From: Empedobacter stercoris
GTDB taxonomy: Bacteria; Bacteroidota; Bacteroidia; Flavobacteriales; Weeksellaceae
Direction of reading: 5' to 3'
Assembly (NCBI RefSeq): GCF_020281205.1
Contig: NZ_JACXZC010000026.1
Coordinates: forward strand, 1 to 44,665
DNA length: 44,665 nt
Below, in pieces: positions 1 to 8,144 of this stretch. The notes below the pieces were generated by a model that saw only the letters and a program-made list of their open reading frames with translations, was not told where the DNA came from and did no database searches. A program made the position numbers and the translations under genes. How positions within the stretch are numbered: the first letter of the stretch is position 1; each line of letters begins with the position of its first letter.

Positions 1-40
1 TAAATGCTACACCATATTTTACTTTTCTTGTCATAAAAAA

Positions 41-72
41 TGCCCCCAAAAGTGTCTAACTTTTTGGGGGCA
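41..72 (-). terminator. Rho-independent terminator, possibly an IS3-type end
   Basis: A perfect 11-bp inverted repeat (TGCCCCCAAAA at 41-51, its complement at 62-72) encloses a 10-nt loop. Read leftward it is followed by a run of six T, so it terminates the WG-repeat gene. The right arm and loop (GTGTCTAAC then TTTTTGGGGGCAGT) resemble, from memory, IS3/IS150-group terminal repeats, so it may be a leftover insertion-sequence end. No transposase is visible. Confidence 0.75.
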
Positions 73-95
73 GTGTAAGAAAGGTCGCATTTTTT

Positions 96-908
96 TTATT
101 TCATAACACCTAATTGTGTTAATATTTTTTCTTCATAAGGATCTATCTTAAATTGATCAAATTTTACAAAATCTTTTCCATCTTTCAGATACCCTAATTG
201 ATAATTTTGACGAACAACAGGTTGATTTTCGAAACTTTCTAAAATAGGCAATTCAGAAATCGGTTCTAAAATTTTTTCATTTGTAGTCGAAATTAAACCA
301 AAATGCATCAAATAATTTTCTTTGGATAAAAAATAAGGAAAATAAGCCAACACATCAGGACGTTCAATTTTCAAAGAAGTTGATTCTCCAAAAGTTGCAA
401 AATTTTGATCAACAGGTGTTAAATATTCGTATTGAAAATCAATAATTAATTGATTGTTTTTGTCAATCATTCCCCATTTTCCATCTTTTTCTACTCCAGC
501 CAAACCAGCTCTAAAATCGGTACAACCATCATATTCAAACGGAATAATTACTTGATTCAATAAATCAATAAATCCCCATTTTCCGTCTTTTTTTACAGCA
601 CAAATATTCTCAATAAAATCACTTGATAATTCATACTCAAACGGAATCAAAACTTGGTTAGACTTGGTTATAAATCCCCATTTTTCGTTTTTCTGAGCAC
701 TATATGCATTAATCGTTGTGAGAACTAATTTCTGGTACTCAAAAGGAATAATTACATTTCCAGTTTTATCGATTAAGCCAAATTGATCATTAATAGATAT
801 TGGTGCTAAATTATTGCGATCAAAAACAGTTAACTCTTCAAATGTTGTTGTTTCTTTGTGAACGAAATCATCAAACTGATCAGTGTCTTTTGGGTAAATT
901 TTAGTCAT
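96..908 (-). CDS. WG-repeat protein
   Basis: A 270-aa protein with four WG/FG repeats at residues about 43-58, 77-92, 111-126 and 145-160. Each has the pattern (F/W)G-(L/F/M)-I-x5-(N/Q)-x-I-I-P-F-x-Y, and the period is exactly 34 residues. WG (KWG) repeats are thought to form beta-propeller-like folds; the family has no single known function. There is no signal peptide or membrane segment, so it is probably cytoplasmic. The C-terminal third (about residues 165-270) carries no clear repeats. It stands alone, with its own -7 box upstream and a strong terminator downstream. Confidence 0.85.
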   Translation of the reverse strand: MTKIYPKDTDQFDDFVHKETTTFEELTVFDRNNLAPISINDQFGLIDKTGNVIIPFEYQKLVLTTINAYSAQKNEKWGFITKSNQVLIPFEYELSSDFIENICAVKKDGKWGFIDLLNQVIIPFEYDGCTDFRAGLAGVEKDGKWGMIDKNNQLIIDFQYEYLTPVDQNFATFGESTSLKIERPDVLAYFPYFLSKENYLMHFGLISTTNEKILEPISELPILESFENQPVVRQNYQLGYLKDGKDFVKFDQFKIDPYEEKILTQLGVMK

Positions 909-925
909 AATTCTTTAATTCACCA

Positions 926-933
926 CAAAATTA
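926..933 (-). promoter_or_regulatory. -7 box of the WG-repeat gene
   Basis: On the minus strand this reads TAATTTTG, an exact match to the Bacteroidota TAnnTTTG -7 consensus, 17 nt upstream of the ATG. No convincing -33 TTG was found at the usual distance. Confidence 0.5.
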
Positions 934-1009
934 AAGAATCAAAAATTAACAGATATCTTTTTATTTTAAAAATATCCGATTTTAAGCACTTTTTTGTAAA
1001 TATAATTCT

Positions 1010-1017
1010 TATTTTTG
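1010..1017 (+). promoter_or_regulatory. -7 box of the secreted-protein gene
   Basis: TATTTTTG matches TAnnTTTG, 23 nt upstream of the ATG at 1041. The nearest upstream TTG (994-996) is closer than the usual 17-21 nt, so only the -7 element is called. Confidence 0.5.
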
Positions 1018-1040
1018 TAGGAAAGCTTAAAGTATAACCT

Positions 1041-2045
1041 ATGAATATTTTTACTAAATTATTTTTTAGTGCAGCCATAATGTCGAGTAGCTTTGTTTCT
1101 GCTCAACAGGAAAACATTAACATTACAAATCTTCCAACGACTATTAATAAAGATTATTCTTTTGATGGAGTTTGGAATATTTCAAATGATGTAACTACTT
1201 CTAATTACAAAATTTCTGGCGGAAAATTGACTAACTATTCAGATAAAACTAGTCAAACTTTATTTTTTGATTTATATTTTGTTCCTTCAAAATCTTCGTT
1301 GGATTTGTATGATTTACCTAACAAAATCACAACAAATGCCCAATTAGGAACTCTGGAAGGGAATGGAACAAGTTTTAATAATGTAAATGTAACTTTTAAA
1401 GCAGCAGATATCCAGAAATTAGCAGATGGAGATTATACACCAATTTTATTATTGAAAGAGAGAGAAACAAGCAATGTTTTAAACTACAAGATTTTAAATA
1501 ATAAAATATCATTACAATCGAATGATATTATGATTGATAAAGTAATTGATGATGCTAGTTTACCACAATTAACGGAGAAAAGTACATTAGCTTCTACAAA
1601 AAATATTGACGCAACTTTATCAGATATTTATATTCCCGTAGAGAGTTCATTAGCTATCGAAAATGCAAACAAAAAAGTAAAATTAGCTGGTGTTTGGAAA
1701 TTAGAAATTGATTTTAATACATTAATGGTTACAGTTGATGGTATTAATAATTCTATTCAGAATTTAGATTCTAAACCAACAAATGACTTGAAATTATTAG
1801 TCTATTTTTCAAAACAAAATATTACAGATGCAAAAAAAATAGATGGATTTGAATTGCTTAATTTTGATATTACTCCGGTTGCCGCTTTAACAAAATTAAG
1901 TAATCTTGATTTTACAACTAACATCACAAAGTTAGTTCCTGCGGGTGAATATTATCCAATTGTGGTTTTGACAGAGAAGAATAATGAAGGAAACTATGTA
2001 ATCAAATCTACTTTGAGTTTAGGTGAAAAATATATTTGGAAATAA
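1041..2045 (+). CDS. Secreted protein of unknown function
   Basis: A 334-aa protein. Residues 1-22 form a signal peptide with a hydrophobic core and an AQ-type cleavage site (FVSAQ then QEN), so export to the periplasm or surface is expected. The rest is rich in Asn, Thr, Ser, Lys and beta-prone stretches. Two loosely similar halves can be seen: 'FDGVWNIS' near residue 40 and 'LAGVWKLEIDF' near 215, each followed later by a 'P-x-x-(I/L)-(L/V)-L-(K/T)-E' stretch. This suggests a duplicated beta-sandwich. No C-terminal Por sorting domain was recognised, and I do not recognise the family. It is monocistronic. Confidence 0.8.
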   Translation: MNIFTKLFFSAAIMSSSFVSAQQENINITNLPTTINKDYSFDGVWNISNDVTTSNYKISGGKLTNYSDKTSQTLFFDLYFVPSKSSLDLYDLPNKITTNAQLGTLEGNGTSFNNVNVTFKAADIQKLADGDYTPILLLKERETSNVLNYKILNNKISLQSNDIMIDKVIDDASLPQLTEKSTLASTKNIDATLSDIYIPVESSLAIENANKKVKLAGVWKLEIDFNTLMVTVDGINNSIQNLDSKPTNDLKLLVYFSKQNITDAKKIDGFELLNFDITPVAALTKLSNLDFTTNITKLVPAGEYYPIVVLTEKNNEGNYVIKSTLSLGEKYIWK

Positions 2046-2062
2046 ATTCTAATTAATAAACA

Positions 2063-2095
2063 AAAAGCGAAATCTTATTGATTTCGCTTTTTTGT
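2063..2095. terminator. Bidirectional terminator between convergent genes
   Basis: An inverted repeat AAAAAGCGAAATC / GATTTCGCTTTTT has a short TTATT loop. It has A runs on the left and T runs on the right, so it can work in both directions. The stop codon of the leftward DUF3810 gene (2075-2077) lies inside the hairpin. Confidence 0.8.
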
Positions 2096-3166
2096 TTGGT
2101 ATAAAATGTAAATCAATTCTACATACTTGTTGTAACTTATTGTTCCTTCTTGATTATTTGCTTTTAAGAATTGATTATTTAATTCTGAAAACGTATCACT
2201 TGCTTTTCCTTCATATTTTAAATAATGATTTAATTCTGCTTGACGATCAAGCTTGATTTTTGGATACATATTATTCAATTCCATTTTTACAAAATAAGGA
2301 TCAGACTTGTAAATTGCACCCAAAAGCGTATAAATACTTTTATAATAAATAGAATAATTAATTTCGGGATTCTTCGATTTTGAGCCTAAATAATAAGCCA
2401 AAAAATTTGCTTCACTTTCTGATGCAAATCCCATTTGATGACCATATTCGTGAAAAAGAGTAGCAGGTTGTTTTAGATTTGTATTGTAACGATTCAGGTT
2501 TGCTTCAACTGTAAACGGATTGTAATAGCCTAAAATCCCCATATAATTTTGCATTTTCGAAATCCAAGATAATTTGAAATGAACATTTTCTAACAATCGA
2601 TAATTTTTCAACCATTTCAAATCTTTTATAGAAAATTGTAGTGAGTAAAATTCTTCATTATAATCATTGAGATTAGATTTAAACTGAATGGTTGTTGTAG
2701 AATCATTGTGTTCTATTTTATTACGGGCAATAATTGCTTTGTCTAATTCGATACAATACATTTCTTTTAGAATTTTTGGTTGAATTGCAATTTCTTTTTG
2801 ATGAAAAGTTAATGTGTCTTTTTTATACATAACTCCCCAAGCGAATATGTAAATAAAATAGAAGCTATTTACAAAAATCAATAGATGATAAATAGATTTT
2901 GAAGTTTCACGATTTTTGTAAAAAAAACTTCTAATCACTCTGAATATAAGAAAGAAACCAAGAATACCAATCATTAAATAAAAAATCTCACCTAATGGTA
3001 ATTGAACAGAATTGGTCATTTTAGCTACAAAAGCAGATAGGGGGAAAGTTATCCTTTGAACGATAAAATCAATGAAATTATCAGATAAGAATAGTACAGA
3101 AAAGAGAATAATTTGTGCAATTAATACTAAAAACGAAATGATGGTTTTATTCAACTTCTTTTGCAT
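2075..3166 (-). CDS. DUF3810 family membrane zincin-like protein
   Basis: A 363-aa protein. Three hydrophobic segments (about residues 9-28, 58-80 and 92-113) anchor it in the inner membrane. The rest is a soluble domain with the zinc-metallopeptidase motif HEYGH at 239-243, followed by GFASESEANF, whose glutamates could be the third zinc ligand. This matches the DUF3810 family of Bacteroidota and Firmicutes. No substrate is known, and peptidase activity is inferred from the motif only. Its start overlaps the end of the transporter gene by 20 bp, so the two are co-transcribed and probably translationally coupled. Confidence 0.85.
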   Translation of the reverse strand: MQKKLNKTIISFLVLIAQIILFSVLFLSDNFIDFIVQRITFPLSAFVAKMTNSVQLPLGEIFYLMIGILGFFLIFRVIRSFFYKNRETSKSIYHLLIFVNSFYFIYIFAWGVMYKKDTLTFHQKEIAIQPKILKEMYCIELDKAIIARNKIEHNDSTTTIQFKSNLNDYNEEFYSLQFSIKDLKWLKNYRLLENVHFKLSWISKMQNYMGILGYYNPFTVEANLNRYNTNLKQPATLFHEYGHQMGFASESEANFLAYYLGSKSKNPEINYSIYYKSIYTLLGAIYKSDPYFVKMELNNMYPKIKLDRQAELNHYLKYEGKASDTFSELNNQFLKANNQEGTISYNKYVELIYILYQTKKRNQ

Positions 3167-4127
3167 ATTGATTGGCTATAAAACTAATATAAATTAATTG
3201 AAAAGTATGGTAAAGCATAATTGGAATCAAGTATATACCGATGTCACCAGAAAAAATAACTGCAGCAATTACCGAGCCATGAACCAACGATTTTTTGGTT
3301 GCACAAAATTGAATTGTAATATCATCTTCTCGATTAAAATTCATTTTTAGTGCGATCCATTTAGAAAAATTAAAAAACATAAAAAATAAAGTAACCACTA
3401 CAACGAAAACAATTAAAAGAGGAATCAAGCCTAATTTGTCAAAAATTCCATCTAAAAATGTGTGACTAAAACTATTGTAGACAATTAAAATGATGGTTAA
3501 CTTATCTAAGTTAGAAAATTGTTTTTTGTATTTATGATAGAAATTACCCAAAAAAGGTTGAGATAAAGCACCAATAATAACAGGTAAAATAATTTTTAGA
3601 ACCAAATCTAAAAAAATTCCTAATAAATCAAATTCTCCATCACTTTTTGATAAAAATAAACTCATCCAAAGCGGTGTGATAATAATACCGATTAAACCAG
3701 AGATACTCGCATTAAAAATGGCACTGGGTATATTTCCTTTTGCAATAGAAACCATTACTACAGATGAAGAAACAGTACTTGGCAAAGCCGCAAGATAAAA
3801 AATAGCGACATAAAGTGTGAAATATGCAGGATAGTTCTTAATTAGTGGATAGAAACAAAGAACAAGTATTGGAAAAAATATAAACGTTATAGATTGGATT
3901 AATAAATGCATTTTCCAGTTGGACAAGTCCTTGAAAACATCTTTCCAATTTAATTTTAACCCATAAAAAAAGAAGACTAAAATAATACCTATATCTATTA
4001 TTGTATTAAGGTTAATATTGCTGTACGACCACAAACTAATATTTGGGTATATGTAAGCAACTAAAATAGCTATAAATAAAAAAAGGATAAAAGGATCAGG
4101 TAATTTGTTTAAAAATTTCAAAATCAA
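3147..4127 (-). CDS. SBF-like (bile acid:sodium symporter family) transporter
   Basis: A 326-aa integral membrane protein with about ten hydrophobic helices. The pattern is that of the SBF-like family (YfeH/Rch1 type): an N-terminal 'DPF' before helix 1, 'FFFYGLKL' near residue 55, and 'LPSTVSSSVVMVSIAKGN' near 115-132, which is the crossover region that binds ions and substrate in the BASS fold. The substrate is unknown. The apparent start is TTG: there is no in-frame ATG before the upstream stop, and a second TTG two codons downstream is the alternative. It is the first gene of an operon with the DUF3810 protein. Confidence 0.85.
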   Translation of the reverse strand: MILKFLNKLPDPFILFLFIAILVAYIYPNISLWSYSNINLNTIIDIGIILVFFFYGLKLNWKDVFKDLSNWKMHLLIQSITFIFFPILVLCFYPLIKNYPAYFTLYVAIFYLAALPSTVSSSVVMVSIAKGNIPSAIFNASISGLIGIIITPLWMSLFLSKSDGEFDLLGIFLDLVLKIILPVIIGALSQPFLGNFYHKYKKQFSNLDKLTIILIVYNSFSHTFLDGIFDKLGLIPLLIVFVVVVTLFFMFFNFSKWIALKMNFNREDDITIQFCATKKSLVHGSVIAAVIFSGDIGIYLIPIMLYHTFQLIYISFIANQYAKEVE

Positions 4128-4138
4128 TATAATTTAAG

Positions 4139-4146
4139 CAAAAATA
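4139..4146 (-). promoter_or_regulatory. -7 box of the SBF-like transporter gene
   Basis: On the minus strand this reads TATTTTTG (TAnnTTTG consensus). It ends only 11 nt before the TTG start, so the transcript would be leaderless or nearly so. Confidence 0.45.
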
Positions 4147-4219
4147 ATAAATAACTTTCAAAACATTTAACAAATAATTAATACTTTTATTTGGCGTAAA
4201 AGCAATATAAGATTAATTA

Positions 4220-4252
4220 TTTGTAAATTGATGTACTTTTTTTATATATTTG
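4220..4252 (+). promoter_or_regulatory. Promoter of the small zinc-binding protein gene
   Basis: TTTG at 4220-4223 and TATATTTG at 4245-4252 are separated by 21 nt, a good Bacteroidota -33/-7 pair. It lies 27 nt before the ATG at 4279. This rules out the longer in-frame start at 4228, which would lie inside the promoter. Confidence 0.65.
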
Positions 4253-4278
4253 TAGTAACAACACCTAAAATCTATCTT

Positions 4279-4617
4279 ATGAATACATGTCTTCAATGTA
4301 ACCAAACACTTTTTGGTCGCAAAGACAAAAAGTTTTGCAATGACTTTTGTCGAAATTCTTATAACAACAATCTGAACCGAGACAAAGTAGAGATTGTAAG
4401 AAATATTAATAATCGATTAAGAAAGAATAACCGAATTTTAAAATCTTTGTTAGAAGAAGGTATTCGTTCGGTGGATAAAAATGAACTTAGTCTTAGGAAC
4501 TTTGATTTTAGATACATTACGAATGTTGATGAATCTAAAAATGGCACAATTTTTTATGTGTACGATGTTGGATATCAGAAATTAAACGAAGAAAATTATT
4601 TGTTATTTCAGGAATAA
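4279..4617 (+). CDS. Small zinc-ribbon/treble-clef-like protein
   Basis: A 112-aa protein. Its N terminus carries four cysteines, C4-x2-C7-x12-C20-x3-C24 (TCLQC ... KFCNDFC), typical of a small zinc-binding knuckle, followed by 'RNSYNNNLNRDK'. The remainder is charged, with a predicted helix and a short beta-rich tail. Such proteins are widespread in Flavobacteriia with no known role; nucleic-acid binding is plausible but not shown. The start is set by the promoter just upstream. It is monocistronic, followed by a terminator. Confidence 0.75.
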   Translation: MNTCLQCNQTLFGRKDKKFCNDFCRNSYNNNLNRDKVEIVRNINNRLRKNNRILKSLLEEGIRSVDKNELSLRNFDFRYITNVDESKNGTIFYVYDVGYQKLNEENYLLFQE

Positions 4618-4633
4618 ATTTTTATTTTTTTAT

Positions 4634-4671
4634 TGAAAAAGCGCGTTAATTATTTAATGCGTTTTTATTTT
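4634..4671 (+). terminator. Terminator after the zinc-binding protein gene
   Basis: The arms CGCGTTAA and TTAATGCG pair with one G-T wobble. They are flanked by AAAAAG on the left and TTTTTATTTTTT on the right. Confidence 0.7.
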
Positions 4672-4726
4672 TTAAAAAATACGGTTTCTTTTAGATTAGT
4701 CAGTACAATAACTTTCCAAAATACAT

Positions 4727-4734
4727 TAACTTTG
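4727..4734 (+). promoter_or_regulatory. -7 box of uvrA
   Basis: TAACTTTG matches TAnnTTTG and ends 7 nt before the uvrA ATG, so the mRNA should be leaderless or nearly so. No clear -33 element is seen. Confidence 0.5.
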
Positions 4735-4741
4735 CGCCACG

Positions 4742-7543
4742 ATGAAAAAAGATATCAATCAACTCGATTCAAAGGAATTTATCCTAATAAAAGGTGCAAA
4801 GTTGCACAATCTAAAGAATATTGATTTAGCGATACCAAAAAATAAATTGGTTGTGATTACTGGAATGTCTGGTTCTGGAAAATCTACGTTGGCTTTTGAC
4901 ACATTGTATGCAGAAGGTCAGCGTCGTTATGTTGAAAGTTTGTCGTCTTATGCGCGTCAATTTTTAGGAAAATTAGATAAACCACAAGTTGATTATATCA
5001 AAGGAATAGCTCCGGCGATTGCGATACAACAGAAAGTAAATTCAACCAATCCACGTTCTACAGTTGGTACAACAACAGAGATTTACGATTATTTGAAATT
5101 ATTATATGCCCGAATTGGAAAAACATATTCACCGATTACAGGAGAATTAGTTCAGAAAGATTCGGTGACGGATGTTGTGGATTATTTGAAAACTTTTGAA
5201 GCCGAAACAAAATTTATTCTTCAAATTAAATTGGTTGTTCCAGAAGAACGTACGTTTTCTGAACATTTAAATATTCTTCAACAACAAGGGTTTACACGTT
5301 TAAGTGTAGATGGAAATCAAGTCAAAATTGAAGATTTAATTTCGTTTAACTTTGAGCCTCAACCCGAAAATGATGTTCATTTAATCATTGATCGTATTGC
5401 ATTACCTACAGAAGACGAAGAATCTTTTTATCATCGTTTGGCAGACTCTATCGAAACTGCTTTTTTCGAAGGAAAAGGAGATATTGCAGTTGTAAATATA
5501 GATCATAATTCAGTTAAATATTTTTCAAATAAATTCGAATCTGATGGCTTGATTTTTAATGAACCAAACATTCATTTCTTTAGTTTCAACAATCCTTATG
5601 GTGCTTGTCCAACTTGTGAAGGTTACGGGAAAGTAATTGGGATTGAAGAAAATCTTGTCGTACCAAATAAATCGTTATCTATTTACGAAGATGCGGTGGT
5701 TGCATGGAAAGGAGAGAAGATGAGCGAATGGAAAAATCATTTTATTAAGCAATCACAACAAGTCGATTTTCCTATTCACAAACCTTATTTTGAATTATCA
5801 GAAGAACAAAAAGAGTATTTGTGGCGAGGTGATTTGAATTGGGAAGGATTAGACGGTTTCTTTAAAATGGTTGAAGAAAACACCTATAAAATTCAATACC
5901 GTGTGATGTTGTCTCGTTACAGAGGAAAAACAACTTGTCCGACGTGTAAAGGAAAACGATTACGCAAAGAAACTAATTTTGTGAAAATTGCAGATAAATC
6001 AATCAGTGATTTAGTTGATTTACCGTTAAATGAATTGAATGATTTTTTTACAAGTATTCAATTTAATGAATATGATCAGCAAATCGCTGGTCGAATTATT
6101 TATGAAATAAAATCTCGTTTAACTTTCCTATTGGATGTTGGTTTAGAATATTTATCGCTCAACCGTGCGTCAAATACATTGTCTGGAGGAGAATCGCAAC
6201 GTATCAATTTAGCAACTTCGTTAGGAAGCAGTTTGGTTGGATCGATGTACGTTTTAGACGAACCTTCGATTGGTTTACATTCGCGAGATACGGAAAAGTT
6301 TATCACGATTTTACATCGTTTACGTGATTTAGGAAATACAGTAATTGTGGTGGAACATGATGAAGATATCATGAAAGCTGCGGATTATATTATTGATATT
6401 GGTCCAGAAGCTGGAACAAATGGAGGAGAGGTCGTGTTTGAAGGAACTTATGACGAATTGATAAAAGCTGATACCTTGACATCTAAATATTTGAATGGGA
6501 AATTAGCAATTGAAGTTCCTAAGAACCGTTTAAATTCACCTAATTATTTGAAAATTATAGGTGCACGAGAAAATAATTTAAAGAATATTGATGTTAAATT
6601 TCCACTAAACGAATTAACTGTGATTACAGGAGTTTCTGGTTCAGGGAAATCAACGTTAATGAAAGATATTTTAGCACCAGCTGTTCAGCGTCATTTTGAA
6701 ATCTATGGGAATAAAATTGGTGATTTTGATGATTTAGTTGGTGATTTGAAACAGTTAGAAGGAATCGAGTTAATTGATCAAAATCCAATTGGGAAATCAT
6801 CGCGTTCAAACCCTGTGACTTATGTGAAAGCTTATGACGATATTCGAAATTTATTTGCATCACAAAAAGCGAGTAAAGTGATGGGATTTCAGCCCAAACA
6901 TTTTTCGTTTAACGTAGATGGTGGACGTTGCGATGCTTGTAAAGGAGAAGGAACAATTACGATCGAAATGCAATTTATGGCGGATGTTGAGTTGGTTTGT
7001 GAAGATTGTCATGGAGAACGTTTCAAGAAAGAAATTTTAGAAGTTAAGTTTGAAGGAAAGTCAATTTCAGATATTTTGAATTTAACAATTGATGAAGCTA
7101 TCGATTTTTTTGCAGCACATCAACAAAATAAAATTGTAGAGAAGTTAAAGCCTTTGCAAGATGTTGGTTTAGGTTACGTGAAGTTAGGTCAATCGTCGAA
7201 TACGCTTTCAGGCGGAGAAGCGCAGCGTGTAAAATTGGCTTTTTTCTTGACAAAAGGAGAAACCACGAATAAAACCTTGTTTATTTTTGATGAACCGTCT
7301 ACTGGTTTGCATTTTCATGATATTCAGAAATTAATCAAGGCTTTACGAGCATTGATTAATTTGGGACATTCAGTTTTTGTGATTGAGCACAATATGGATA
7401 TTATTAAAGTTGCCGATTGGGTAATAGATCTTGGACCAGAAGGAGGGAAAAAAGGTGGTTTCTTAGTAGCAGAAGGAACACCAGAAGATATTGTAAAAGT
7501 AAAAGAATCGTATACTGCGCAATTCTTAAAAGAGAAATTATAA
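4742..7543 (+). CDS. uvrA: Excinuclease ABC subunit A
   Basis: A 933-aa protein of normal UvrA length. UvrA is the damage-sensing ATPase of nucleotide excision repair, which loads UvrB onto lesions. It has two ABC ATPase modules: Walker A GMSGSGKST at 41-49 with signature LSGGESQRI in the middle, and a second Walker A GVSGSGKST with signature LSGGEAQRV near the C terminus. The C-terminal zinc module is complete (CDAC, about 20 residues, CEDC). In the first zinc module only one pair (CPTCEG) is seen; the upstream CxxC of E. coli UvrA is replaced by FNEPNIHFFSFNN. It is probably a single-gene unit with its own promoter and terminator. Confidence 0.97.
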   Translation: MKKDINQLDSKEFILIKGAKLHNLKNIDLAIPKNKLVVITGMSGSGKSTLAFDTLYAEGQRRYVESLSSYARQFLGKLDKPQVDYIKGIAPAIAIQQKVNSTNPRSTVGTTTEIYDYLKLLYARIGKTYSPITGELVQKDSVTDVVDYLKTFEAETKFILQIKLVVPEERTFSEHLNILQQQGFTRLSVDGNQVKIEDLISFNFEPQPENDVHLIIDRIALPTEDEESFYHRLADSIETAFFEGKGDIAVVNIDHNSVKYFSNKFESDGLIFNEPNIHFFSFNNPYGACPTCEGYGKVIGIEENLVVPNKSLSIYEDAVVAWKGEKMSEWKNHFIKQSQQVDFPIHKPYFELSEEQKEYLWRGDLNWEGLDGFFKMVEENTYKIQYRVMLSRYRGKTTCPTCKGKRLRKETNFVKIADKSISDLVDLPLNELNDFFTSIQFNEYDQQIAGRIIYEIKSRLTFLLDVGLEYLSLNRASNTLSGGESQRINLATSLGSSLVGSMYVLDEPSIGLHSRDTEKFITILHRLRDLGNTVIVVEHDEDIMKAADYIIDIGPEAGTNGGEVVFEGTYDELIKADTLTSKYLNGKLAIEVPKNRLNSPNYLKIIGARENNLKNIDVKFPLNELTVITGVSGSGKSTLMKDILAPAVQRHFEIYGNKIGDFDDLVGDLKQLEGIELIDQNPIGKSSRSNPVTYVKAYDDIRNLFASQKASKVMGFQPKHFSFNVDGGRCDACKGEGTITIEMQFMADVELVCEDCHGERFKKEILEVKFEGKSISDILNLTIDEAIDFFAAHQQNKIVEKLKPLQDVGLGYVKLGQSSNTLSGGEAQRVKLAFFLTKGETTNKTLFIFDEPSTGLHFHDIQKLIKALRALINLGHSVFVIEHNMDIIKVADWVIDLGPEGGKKGGFLVAEGTPEDIVKVKESYTAQFLKEKL

Positions 7544-7556
7544 CGAACAAAATGTA

Positions 7557-7584
7557 TAAAACCGAGTATTAACTCGGTTTTTTT
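7557..7584 (+). terminator. Terminator after uvrA
   Basis: AAAACCGAGT and ACTCGGTTTT pair around a 4-nt loop, followed by a T run. It lies between convergent uvrA and the OsmC gene and can serve both. Confidence 0.8.
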
Positions 7585-8047
7585 ATGGTGTAGTACATGT
7601 TGAATTATGATAAACAGGAAAATTGCATGAATTTGCAATAAAACACAATTCATTTGCTTTTTTATGCAAAGAAAGAGCGAGCTCAATTTGCGTTTCATCA
7701 GCAATAATAACTTCTGGAAATAAATTGACTACAATAATTTTTCCACTTCCATCTGCATTCACAACTAAAGTTGCTTCAGAATGATCAGTGTAAGAAATGA
7801 CCTCAATTTTATGTTGAGCACAACAATATAAGTACGACATCATATGGCATGAAGTTAAACTACTTAATAACAAATCTTCGGGATTATATAAATTAGGATC
7901 TCCTTTGAAAGCTTTTGCTGCCGAAATTTCTAAATTAGGTTTTCCTTCATTCGAAATATGATGACTTTTTGTGTAAAATCTTTCTGAAGAATCTGAAATA
8001 GGCTCTTTTTTAATCCAGTTTAATGTAGTTTTAAAAATATGTTTCAA
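7583..8047 (-). CDS. OsmC family peroxidase-like protein
   Basis: A 154-aa protein of the OsmC/Ohr family, thiol peroxidases that reduce organic hydroperoxides in the cytoplasm. Both redox cysteines are present: C67 in LLSSLTSCHMM and C135 in ANELCFIANS. The 'NPEDLLLSSLTSCHMMSYL' helix is the family signature. The start is TTG: there is no in-frame ATG upstream, and the family usually begins at this point (MKHIFKTTL). OsmC and Ohr cannot be told apart firmly here; the sequence favours OsmC. Confidence 0.88.
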   Translation of the reverse strand: MKHIFKTTLNWIKKEPISDSSERFYTKSHHISNEGKPNLEISAAKAFKGDPNLYNPEDLLLSSLTSCHMMSYLYCCAQHKIEVISYTDHSEATLVVNADGSGKIIVVNLFPEVIIADETQIELALSLHKKANELCFIANSCNFPVYHNSTCTTP

Positions 8048-8061
8048 TTGAAAATTTTTAT

Positions 8062-8069
8062 CAAAAATA
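8062..8069 (-). promoter_or_regulatory. -7 box of the OsmC gene
   Basis: On the minus strand this reads TATTTTTG, 14 nt upstream of the TTG start. It supports that start and implies a very short leader. Confidence 0.45.
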
Positions 8070-8114
8070 ATCTTTTTAAATTTTAGTACTTAATATTTCG
8101 TAAATATGATTGCT

Positions 8115-8122
8115 TACTTTTG
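8115..8122 (+). promoter_or_regulatory. -7 box of the SulP gene
   Basis: TACTTTTG matches TAnnTTTG, 22 nt before the ATG at 8145. It falls inside the 13-codon extension that a start at 8106 would add, so 8145 is the likelier start. Confidence 0.55.
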
Positions 8123-8144
8123 TAACAATTTTAATCAAAACGGA

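Noticed and set aside
4633-4824. 63-codon open frame before uvrA
   Set aside because: It runs through a terminator and the uvrA start in another frame.
6100-6863. Minus-strand open frames within uvrA
   Set aside because: They lie opposite a fully conserved gene with no promoter or family match.
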